From contig DEJW01000029.1 in NCBI GenBank assembly GCA_002353585.1, forward strand, positions 1 to 38,918: a stretch of DNA of 38,918 nt. Reading direction: 5' to 3'. The notes under the pieces are model-generated. The model was not told where the DNA came from and searched no databases. It worked only from the letters and a program-made list of their open reading frames with translations. Source of the stretch: Prevotellaceae bacterium UBA2738 (lineage in GTDB: Bacteria; Bacteroidota; Bacteroidia; Bacteroidales; Bacteroidaceae). Numbering within the stretch: the first letter of the stretch is position 1; every line of letters begins with the position of its first letter. Shown in pieces: positions 32,719 to 38,918 of this stretch. Position numbers and translations under genes: made by a program.

Positions 32719-34695
32719 ATGAGACAAGAAGATTTTCAGTATTCAGGAGAACGCTTTGCCGACCTGCAGATGCTCAGGTATCAGCTTCCTGGCTTCGAGG
32801 CACTTACCCCCAAACAGAAGACATACATCTATTACCTTGCCGAGGCTACCCTCTGGGGACGAGACATCATCTACGACCAGTGGGGACGATACAACCTGTT
32901 AATAAGAAAGACCCTCGAGGCTATATATATAAAAAGGTATAGGGACGAAAAACATCTTGAGCAGATAAAGGACCAACTCACCAACGACGATAAGGCTTTC
33001 ATCGAATACCTGAAGCGAGTGTGGTTCTCTAACGGCATTCACCACCACTATGGCTGCAGTAAGTTCAAGCCTGCCTTCAGCCAGGCTTTCTTTGAACAAT
33101 TAGTCAAGGATACTCCTGCTGAGGCTCTGCCTATGGAGGCTGAGAAACTGCTTACCGTCCTCTGTCCTGTGATATTCGACGATACCATACTCCCCAAGCG
33201 AGTAAACAAGGCTAAGGGTGTAGATTTGATTCAGACTTCAGCCTGCAACTTCTATCAGGGTGTTACCCAACAGGAGGTAGAAGATTTCTATGCAGCTAAG
33301 AAAGGCAATGACCCTACTCCTCCTTCCTATGGTCTCAACTCCACTCTTATAAAGGAAAATGGCGAGTTGAAGGAAGAAACATGGGCTCTTAACGGCAAGT
33401 ATGGCAAGACTATCGAGAAGATTATCTTCTTCTTGAACAAAGCCTGCGATTATGCAGAAAATGAGCAACAAAAGAAAGTCATCCGCCTGCTTATAGACTA
33501 CTACACCACAGGCAATCTCAAGACCTTTGACGAGTATTCTATAGAGTGGCTGAAGGAACTCGACGGACGCATAGATTTCATCAACGGCTTCATTGAGGTT
33601 TATGGCGACCCTCTGGGCTTCAAGGGCTCTTGGGAAGGCATAGTGGAATACAAGGACCTCGAGGCTTGCAAGCGAACCCAGACCATAAGCCAGAATGCCC
33701 AGTGGTTTGAGGATCACTCGCCTGTTGACCCTCGTTTCCGCAAACCACACGTTAAGGGGGTTGTGGCTAATGCCATCTGTGGTGCTATGCTTGGTGGCGA
33801 CGAGTATCCTTCCACAGCTATAGGCATCAACCTGCCTAATGCCGACTGGATAAGGGCTCAGCATGGTTCTAAGTCTGTCACCATAACCAATTTTACCTCT
33901 GCATACAACAAGGCTGCTAAGGGCAGCGGTTTTCTTGAAGAGTTTGCTATTGATGAGGCAACAGTCAATATGATAAGAAAATATGGTGACACTTGTGACG
34001 ACCTTCATACTGACCTGCACGAATGCCTCGGACACGGCTCAGGTCAGCTCCTGCCTGGTGTCAGCCCTGATGCCCTCAAGGCTTATGGCAACACCATCGA
34101 GGAGGCTCGTGCCGATTTGTTTGGTCTGTATTATATAGCTGACAAAAAACTCGTGGAACTGGGCTTGACGCCTGATGAGGAGGCTTATAAGTCTAATTAC
34201 TACACCTACATCATGAATGGTATGATGACCCAGAATGTTCGCATTAAGTTAGGCGACAACATCGAGGAGGCACACATGCGAAATCGTGCCCTGATAGCCA
34301 ACTGGAGTTATGAGCATTCTGATGGTGTCATCGAGGTGGTGGAGCGAGATGGCAAGCGCTATATCAAGATAAATGACTACCCAGCCCTTCGCCAACTCTT
34401 TGCCCGTCTGCTGGCTGAGATTCAGCGCATAAAGAGCGAGGGCGACTACGAAGCTGCCCAGCACTTGGTGGAGACCTATGCAGTAAAGATAAATCCAGAC
34501 CTGCACAAGGAAGTGCTCTCTCGTTATGAGAAGCTCAATATTGCCCCATACAAGGGATTCCTCAACCCTAAGATGACTCCTGTCTATGGCTCTGATGGCG
34601 AGATAACTGACGTTCTGCTCGACTTCTCCGAATCCTACACTGAGCAGATGCTTCGCTATTCAAAAGATTACTCAGTAGAAGATTGGATTATATAA
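32719..34695 (+). CDS. Dipeptidyl peptidase III (M49 family)
   Basis: This zinc peptidase cuts dipeptides from the N-terminus of short peptides. The 658-residue protein has the family's unusual six-residue zinc motif, HECLGH at 434-439 (His434, Glu435, His439), and the second motif EEARAD at 461-466, whose Glu completes the site. No signal peptide or lipobox is seen, so it should be cytoplasmic. The start is fixed by the abutting stop of the AraC-type gene. Together with the S9 peptidase at 8680-10620 it fits a peptide-fermenting lifestyle. Confidence 0.95.
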   Translation: MRQEDFQYSGERFADLQMLRYQLPGFEALTPKQKTYIYYLAEATLWGRDIIYDQWGRYNLLIRKTLEAIYIKRYRDEKHLEQIKDQLTNDDKAFIEYLKRVWFSNGIHHHYGCSKFKPAFSQAFFEQLVKDTPAEALPMEAEKLLTVLCPVIFDDTILPKRVNKAKGVDLIQTSACNFYQGVTQQEVEDFYAAKKGNDPTPPSYGLNSTLIKENGELKEETWALNGKYGKTIEKIIFFLNKACDYAENEQQKKVIRLLIDYYTTGNLKTFDEYSIEWLKELDGRIDFINGFIEVYGDPLGFKGSWEGIVEYKDLEACKRTQTISQNAQWFEDHSPVDPRFRKPHVKGVVANAICGAMLGGDEYPSTAIGINLPNADWIRAQHGSKSVTITNFTSAYNKAAKGSGFLEEFAIDEATVNMIRKYGDTCDDLHTDLHECLGHGSGQLLPGVSPDALKAYGNTIEEARADLFGLYYIADKKLVELGLTPDEEAYKSNYYTYIMNGMMTQNVRIKLGDNIEEAHMRNRALIANWSYEHSDGVIEVVERDGKRYIKINDYPALRQLFARLLAEIQRIKSEGDYEAAQHLVETYAVKINPDLHKEVLSRYEKLNIAPYKGFLNPKMTPVYGSDGEITDVLLDFSESYTEQMLRYSKDYSVEDWII

Positions 34696-34696
34696 T

Positions 34697-34723
34697 GTTG
34701 TCTTGGTTGTCCAAGTTGTCTTT
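34697..34723 (+). repeat. Three GTTGTC iterons, 9-bp period
   Basis: GTTGTC occurs at 34697, 34706 and 34715, exactly 9 bp apart, with variable triplets TTG, CAA and TTT. The block begins two bases after the peptidase stop codon. The same iterons, ending in GTTGTCTTT and an AT-rich tail, occur twice at 1856-1942. Confidence 0.65.
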
Positions 34724-34737
34724 TAATTTTTGAGCTC

Positions 34738-35286
34738 TTGAATCCTTCCAGTCTTCATAAAGACATCAAGCAGTCCCTGCGATTGCTGATGAACGGAGTG
34801 GCAGCCCAGTCGCTTCGCGATAAGGGTATGGACTATCACCTCAACTGGGGAGCCAACCTCCTGCACCTAAGGGAAATGGCGAGCCAATATGAGCCTTCGC
34901 TCGAACTCGCCACCCTCTTGTGGACAGATAATATCAGGGAATGCAAGATACTCGCCACTATCCTCATGCCAGTAGGCGAATTCTCTGAAGACCTCGCCAT
35001 GAAATGGATTAGCGAAACACCCACCCAGGAAATAGCCGAGATAGCCTCCAAACAGCTGTTCAGCCAAGTACCCTATGCCAAGTCCCTCGCTTTGCACCTC
35101 ATCACCTCAGCAGACATGATGCCCCAACTCTATGGCTATTGCATCCTTGGCTCACTTAGCAATCTCTCTCCTGAAGAGAAGCAACAAATAATCCTCCAAG
35201 CCAACAACACCATTAACGACACCACTCTCCCCATAGGTCTGCGACACTCAGCCCATAACGCTATGCTCCGCATAGAGAATGCCTAA
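34738..35286 (+). CDS. HEAT-repeat protein, DNA alkylation repair (AlkD)-like
   Basis: The 182-residue helical protein has a tail-to-tail helical repeat layout (LLHLREMASQYEPSLELATLLWTDNIRECKILATIL), like the HEAT-repeat fold of AlkD-type DNA glycosylases. It is shorter than AlkD (about 230 residues), and whether it keeps a glycosylase site cannot be judged. The start is probably TTG at 34738, since the next in-frame ATG would remove the first helix. Its stop overlaps the stop of the convergent transposase-like gene (35283-35286). It lies 42 nt after the peptidase gene, beyond the iterons. Confidence 0.7.
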   Translation: MNPSSLHKDIKQSLRLLMNGVAAQSLRDKGMDYHLNWGANLLHLREMASQYEPSLELATLLWTDNIRECKILATILMPVGEFSEDLAMKWISETPTQEIAEIASKQLFSQVPYAKSLALHLITSADMMPQLYGYCILGSLSNLSPEEKQQIILQANNTINDTTLPIGLRHSAHNAMLRIENA

Positions 35287-36332
35287 TACTGTAAAAAACT
35301 TTCAGCCATCTCGTTCAGGGCTACGCAATCGTTACGCGTAATATGGCGCTTGTCTGCATCATACTGCCAAGGACTTAATATCAGCACTCTTCCTTCAGCA
35401 CAGGCTTCAAAGAGAGCATCTGTCGGCTTGTAATAATCGCGAAAGCCATTATCAGCCAAAAGAATAAAGGAAAGCTTCTCTTCCAAAAGAACATTCTGCA
35501 CACGTTTCTCGTCAGGAGAGATGAATGGCGATACCATCACCACACCCTTGCGAGCCTTAAGCACACAGCTGTTCATATAGTCTCTCAACTGCTGACTGTC
35601 TCCTCGTTCTGCTGCCTTCACCCAGATGCTACGCACATGCACCACATCATACTGCCTGGCATGTAGCAGGGCAACATTTCCCACACCATCAAAACTACGG
35701 CCAGCTATCTCAATGCCTTTCTGCACCCTGAAGAAGCCAGGCATCATTCGCTTCGTAGCCAAACGCTGAGGGTTCATCTGCACATAGTGCATCATCGCTC
35801 TCAGCTGACCCTTGCGTGACAAAGGACGAATAAAAGGTCGTTCCGTAAAAATAGGGAAAGCCCAGCTATCGCTTCCTTGGTCTGTTGTTCCTTGGTTCGT
35901 TGCCTCTTTGTCTCTTGTCCCTTCGTTTGCTATTTCTCCTTTGTTCGTTGCCTCCGAATTTAATTCGGAAGAAACCGCCAAAGTATATGCCCTCCCCAGC
36001 TTCTTCACGCCCTGCCAATAGCCGCGAATCACGCTGCGAATGCTTGTGTCCATAACCCTCGTCACCTGAATGACGGCATGCAGATGATCAGGCATCAGGC
36101 AAAACTGGAAAATACGGATGGCTGGATAGTGCTTGCACATCACATACAGCTCATCAATAACAGCATTGCCCAACGTTGTGCGCTCCACTCGCGCCTGGGA
36201 AGGGTCATTATCAGGTATCACCAACTTGCCCAATAAAGGCTGGCGCGACGGCACTATCAGCGTGATATGATAAATACCTATGCCCCTCCATGCCGTTCCT
36301 GGCTCCTGCCATTGCCAATGCTCTTCTGTCAT
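35283..36332 (-). CDS. REP-associated Y1 (HUH) transposase-like protein fused to a DprA-like domain
   Basis: The 349-residue protein has two parts. Residues about 15-200 form a Y1/IS200-type transposase domain of the RAYT branch: YHITLIV at 21-27, HLH at 83-85 in CLMPDHLHAVIQV (the metal-binding HUH pair), Tyr105 in RGYWQGVKKLG as probable nucleophile, and YVQMNPQR at 183-190, matching the YIHLNPVRAG motif of RAYTs. A variable insert (about 121-153) is built from a repeat. Residues about 205-349 form a Rossmann-like domain resembling DprA/Smf (VMVSPFISPDEKRV, FILLADNGF, GRVLILSPW). RAYTs nick and process REP hairpins as single strands; DprA binds single-stranded DNA. No terminal repeats or sister gene mark an active IS, so it is probably a domesticated single-copy gene. 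It has its own promoter. Confidence 0.82.
   Translation of the reverse strand: MTEEHWQWQEPGTAWRGIGIYHITLIVPSRQPLLGKLVIPDNDPSQARVERTTLGNAVIDELYVMCKHYPAIRIFQFCLMPDHLHAVIQVTRVMDTSIRSVIRGYWQGVKKLGRAYTLAVSSELNSEATNKGEIANEGTRDKEATNQGTTDQGSDSWAFPIFTERPFIRPLSRKGQLRAMMHYVQMNPQRLATKRMMPGFFRVQKGIEIAGRSFDGVGNVALLHARQYDVVHVRSIWVKAAERGDSQQLRDYMNSCVLKARKGVVMVSPFISPDEKRVQNVLLEEKLSFILLADNGFRDYYKPTDALFEACAEGRVLILSPWQYDADKRHITRNDCVALNEMAESFLQY
35880..35969. repeat. Repeat insert and hairpin inside the transposase-like gene
   Basis: CCTTGGTTCGTTGCCTC (35890-35906) recurs with one change at 35938-35954, 48 bp away, with looser copies about 15 bp apart between. Directly beside it TCCGAAT-TTA-ATTCGGA (35953-35969) forms a 7-bp stem with a 3-nt loop, like the intergenic hairpins. 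The frame stays open, giving a low-complexity Thr/Asn/Gly/Glu linker. Confidence 0.6.
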
Positions 36333-36372
36333 AATGTTCTTCTTAGCAGCTTTTCTTGTTATCTTTTGACCA

Positions 36373-36404
36373 CAAAGTTAAGGCTTTATTTTGAAAGTTG
36401 CAAA
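36373..36404 (-). promoter_or_regulatory. Promoter of the transposase-like gene
   Basis: On the minus strand TTTG (36404-36401) lies 20 nt before TAACTTTG (36380-36373), 41 nt upstream of the ATG at 36332. The gene is therefore set up for expression in its own right. Confidence 0.8.
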
Positions 36405-36565
36405 AAGAAAAGAAGAAATCACATAATAGTCAATGCTATATTTGATATTCGTAATTTCTCCTCCGATTTTCAATCTGCAAAATTAAATAATTATTTTTGT
36501 TTCTCCAAACAATGGAGAGAAAAAGTAGAGAAAAGAAAGAATTTTTCATTTTAACCTCACATACT

Positions 36566-36720
36566 CACTTAGGGGCTCTCAAAGCGCATGGATACTGGGA
36601 TGAGGATAGTGACCTATGTTTGGCTATACCTCACTTAGAGGTCACTTTATACCTCTGAAGTGCCCACCACTTTTTCACTTTGTCATGAAAACGGCGATTT
36701 CACTGACAAAGTGAGTTTTT
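36566..36720. other. Structured non-coding element with competing hairpins
   Basis: No gene is credible in 36333-37204. In this part AGTGACCT (36608-36615) pairs with AGGTCACT (36639-36646). TATACCTC is repeated at 36625 and 36648, 23 nt apart, and CTCACTTAG recurs (near 36569 and 36630). ACTTAGAGG can also pair with the later CCTCTGAAGT, an alternative to the first stem. The element ends with the long terminator-like hairpin at 36675-36714. Confidence 0.5.
36675..36719 (+). terminator. Long terminator-like hairpin
   Basis: TCACTTTGTCA (36675-36685) pairs perfectly with TGACAAAGTGA (36704-36714), and inside TGAAA pairs with TTTCA, giving about 16 pairs. GTTTTT follows on the plus strand. No annotated plus-strand gene precedes it, so it may end an unrecognised transcript or be a dispersed repeat. 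Confidence 0.5.
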
Positions 36721-36888
36721 GGGAAGCCGTGAGAGTGAAGAATTTGGAGGCGAGTGGGAAGTTGGCTTCAAATTCTGGAATCTCGCGAATTTTGTAAGAA
36801 ATTGGATGTCAGAGGGTTGAAAAATGGAGCAAATTTTATGCTGTGATATTGGTATAATAATCTGCGAATAAGGGTCGGATTTTTGGTT

Positions 36889-36948
36889 GCAGAAGCAATG
36901 CTTTTGCATGCAGAAGTAATGCTTCTATCTCTAAAAGTAATGCTTTTA
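36889..36948 (-). repeat. Array 3: three AAGC-NNN-CTT hairpins
   Basis: Palindromes centred at 36898, 36919 and 36940 are exactly 21 nt apart: AGAAGC-AAT-GCTTTT, AGAAGT-AAT-GCTTCT and AAAAGT-AAT-GCTTTT, all with the loop AAT. Stem changes are balanced by matching changes or G-U pairs. On the minus strand they read like the copies in array 1 (AAAAGCATTACTTTTA against AAAAGCATAGCTTTTA). The array begins right after GATTTTTGGTT (36878-36888), which recurs at 36972-36982. Confidence 0.75.
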
Positions 36949-37164
36949 TAGGTAAAAATTAAGAAAGTCTCGATTTTTGGTTAAAAAAGGGGGCTGGAAT
37001 GCTCTAAATTTGATTTTGAAACGAAGATTTTTGAATGAGCAGAGTGTCACAAAATGGAGGTTTTTGCTTACGTTTTGTTAATATAATGGCAAGGATTTCA
37101 AATAATTTATGCGTTCATTATTATTTTTATAAGGAAAAAGTTAGGCTGAATGTAGTTTTTTTTG

Positions 37165-37172
37165 TACCTTTG
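37165..37172 (+). promoter_or_regulatory. -7 element for serS
   Basis: TACCTTTG matches TAnnTTTG and lies 32 nt before the ATG at 37205. The -33 region (GTTAGG near 37140) is only a partial match. The upstream 850 nt hold only the repeats and structures described separately. Confidence 0.65.
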
Positions 37173-37204
37173 CAGACTAATAGGACAACAAATTACATTT
37201 ATAT

Positions 37205-38521
37205 ATGCTTACACTTAAACTTATCACAGAAGAGAGAGAACGAGTAATTAAGGGTCTCGAGAAAAAGCATTTTGCTAATGCTGAGGAGGCTATCAACGAG
37301 GTGATGGCTGTGGACAAGAAGCGTCGCGAGACTCAGCAGGAACTGGATGCTAACCTTAGCGAGCAGAAGAAGGCAGCTGCACAGATAGGCATGCTGATGA
37401 AGCAGGGCAACAAGGAGGCTGCTGAGGAGGCTAAGGCTAAGGTGGCTCAGCTGAAGGATAAGTCGAAGGAGCTGGAGAGCGTGATGGGACAGGCTCAGCA
37501 GGAGCTGACTACCCTACTCTGCCAGATTCCTAACATACCATACGACGAGGTGCCTGAGGGTGCTACGGCTGAGGACAACAAGGTGGTGAAGTCGAACCTG
37601 AAGGAGTGCGACGGAACTGATACCGTGGGCAACTGGACGGCTAACCCTGTGGTGGAGACTGCCAAACTGCCTCACTGGGAGCTTGCCAAGAAGTATAACC
37701 TCATAGACTTTGACCTGGGTGTGAAGATTTCTGGTGCTGGTTTCCCTGTCTATGTGGGCTTGGGCGCACGTTTGCAGAGGGCTCTCATCAACTTCTTCCT
37801 CGACGAGGCAAGGGCTTCTGGCTACACAGAGATTATGCCTCCAACGGTGGTGAACCAGGCTTCTGGTTACGGCACTGGTCAGTTGCCTGACAAGGAGGGA
37901 CAGATGTACCATTGCGAGATAGACGACCTCTACCTCATTCCAACGGCTGAGGTGCCTGTGACGAATATCTATCGTGATGTGATACTCGACGAGAGCGAGT
38001 TGCCTATCAAGAACTGCGCTTACACCCAGTGCTTCCGCAGAGAGGCTGGCTCATACGGCAAGGACGTAAGAGGACTGAACCGTCTGCATGAGTTCTCAAA
38101 GATTGAGATTGTGCGCATAGACAAGCCTGAGCACTCTAAGGAGAGCCACAAGGAGATGCTGGCACATGTGGAGGGACTGCTGAAGAAGCTGGAGCTGCCT
38201 TACCGCATTCTGCTGCTCTGTGGCGGCGACCAGTCGTTCACCTCTTCTATATGCTACGACTTCGAGGTTTATTCTGAGGCTCAGAAGCGTTGGCTGGAGG
38301 TTTCATCAGTTTCTAACTTCGATACCTATCAGGCTAACCGCTTGAAGTGCCGCTATCGTAACAGCCAGACCAAGAAGACTGAGCTTTGCCATACCCTTAA
38401 CGGTTCGGCTCTGGCTCTGCCTCGCATCGTGGCTGCCATACTCGAGAACAACCAGACCGAGGACGGCATCAAGGTGCCAAGCGTTCTGGTTCCTTACATG
38501 GGATGCGAAATCATTAAATAA
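37205..38521 (+). CDS. serS: Serine-tRNA ligase
   Basis: SerRS charges tRNA-Ser and tRNA-Sec with serine. The 438-residue protein has the N-terminal long coiled-coil arm that grips the tRNA (about 28-110, alanine/lysine/glutamate-rich) and a class II catalytic domain: motif 2 in CFRREAGSYG and LHEFSKIEI, motif 3 in LNGSALALPR. The length is slightly above the usual 425. It is the first gene after the long non-coding region; the nfnA-type gene follows after 20 nt. Confidence 0.97.
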   Translation: MLTLKLITEERERVIKGLEKKHFANAEEAINEVMAVDKKRRETQQELDANLSEQKKAAAQIGMLMKQGNKEAAEEAKAKVAQLKDKSKELESVMGQAQQELTTLLCQIPNIPYDEVPEGATAEDNKVVKSNLKECDGTDTVGNWTANPVVETAKLPHWELAKKYNLIDFDLGVKISGAGFPVYVGLGARLQRALINFFLDEARASGYTEIMPPTVVNQASGYGTGQLPDKEGQMYHCEIDDLYLIPTAEVPVTNIYRDVILDESELPIKNCAYTQCFRREAGSYGKDVRGLNRLHEFSKIEIVRIDKPEHSKESHKEMLAHVEGLLKKLELPYRILLLCGGDQSFTSSICYDFEVYSEAQKRWLEVSSVSNFDTYQANRLKCRYRNSQTKKTELCHTLNGSALALPRIVAAILENNQTEDGIKVPSVLVPYMGCEIIK

Positions 38522-38541
38522 AGATATAACACAAAAACATT

Positions 38542-38918
38542 ATGTTCAAGATTGTAACCAAGAAACAATTCTCTGAAAAGGTGTTCCTTTTCGAGATTGA
38601 GGCTCCGCTGATAGCTAAGAGCCGTAAGCCTGGCAACTTTGTCATTGTGCGTGTGGACAAGCACAGCGAGCGCATGCCGCTGACCATTGCAGATGCTGAC
38701 ATAGAGCGTGGCACTATCACATTGGTAATTCAGGAAGTGGGATTGTCATCAACTAAGTTGTGTAACCTAAATGTGGGCGATGAAGTAGCTGACGTAGTAG
38801 GACCACTCGGCAACCCAACACACATCGAGAAATTCGGAACCGTTATCTGCGCCTGTGGTGGTGTGGGTGCAGCTCCTATGCTGCCTATAGTTCGCGGACT
38901 GAAGGCTGCTGGCAACAG
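38542..38918 (+). CDS. Ferredoxin-NADP reductase alpha-type FAD/NAD-binding protein (partial)
   Basis: Only the first 125 codons are in the window. The protein begins MFKIVTKKQFSEKVFLFEIEAP, followed by KPGNFVIVRV (flavin-binding region) and IEKFGTVICACGGVGAAPML, where CGGVG.AP is the nucleotide-binding motif. This matches the sulfide/dihydroorotate dehydrogenase-like family, which includes NfnA, the small subunit of the electron-bifurcating NADH-dependent ferredoxin:NADP+ oxidoreductase. In such loci the large subunit gene (glutamate synthase-like) usually follows, but it lies beyond the edge here. Confidence 0.82.
   Translation, partial: MFKIVTKKQFSEKVFLFEIEAPLIAKSRKPGNFVIVRVDKHSERMPLTIADADIERGTITLVIQEVGLSSTKLCNLNVGDEVADVVGPLGNPTHIEKFGTVICACGGVGAAPMLPIVRGLKAAGN

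Noticed and set aside
35283..36332. A complete IS200/IS605 element
   Set aside because: No TnpB, no defined subterminal hairpin ends, a chromosomal-style promoter and an added C-terminal domain.
36700..37247. Short open frames in the non-coding region before serS (36700-36909 minus, 37035-37247 plus)
   Set aside because: Compositions look random, they lie over hairpins or the serS promoter, and neither has a supported start.

Overview
The window is a piece of a Bacteroidales chromosome, most like Prevotella or a close relative. The case rests on the promoters (TTTG about 20 nt before TAnnTTTG), the near absence of Shine-Dalgarno sites, and families typical of the phylum: DUF3256, HU/SPOR proteins, a 1110-residue DUF2723 membrane protein, a Na+-pumping oxaloacetate decarboxylase and a ceramide-synthase-like GNAT. 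No tRNA, rRNA, CRISPR array, prophage or complete IS was seen.

Layout. 1-250: hairpins and a two-way terminator. 253-1760 (minus): a small lytic transglycosylase with a long leader, and an unknown protein. 1771-1942: a REP-like hairpin array and an iteron/hairpin element. 1919-13056 (minus): a tightly packed run, probably transcribed from a promoter at 13090-13121: serine acetyltransferase, rRNA methyltransferase, S9 peptidase, purD, two membrane proteins, the DUF2723 protein, a polysaccharide deacetylase and queH. 13226-14114 (minus): a three-gene envelope operon (YtxH, holin-like, unknown). 14323-18437 (plus): SPOR lipoprotein, ruvX, def, TPR protein, DUF3256. 18481-18583: a candidate small RNA. 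18669-24699 (plus): GNAT/ceramide-synthase-like protein, ketosynthase, acyl carrier protein, two hotdog-fold proteins and an MMPL exporter, i.e. a compact lipid or polyene assembly locus. 24793-28280 (minus): oadB-oadA-oadG with a dyad at the promoter. 28408-31399 (minus): HU/SPOR, FHA and an AGCS transporter. 31553-35286 (plus): lipoprotein, small AraC-type regulator, dipeptidyl peptidase III and a HEAT-repeat protein. 35283-36332 (minus): a REP-associated tyrosine transposase-like protein with a second, DprA-like domain. 36333-37204: a long, structured non-coding region. 37205-38918 (plus): serS and the start of an nfnA-type gene.

The most unusual content is a set of short hairpins. Three arrays (73-134, 1771-1841, 36889-36948) each hold exactly three small palindromes with 2-3 nt loops at a 21-22.5 nt pitch, and in the middle array every hairpin is preceded by GTAG on the minus strand, as in classical REP sequences. 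A Y1 (HUH) transposase-like protein, the enzyme class that handles REPs, is encoded in the same window and carries an extra C-terminal Rossmann domain resembling DprA. Together these may form a domesticated REP/RAYT system; that link is inference.
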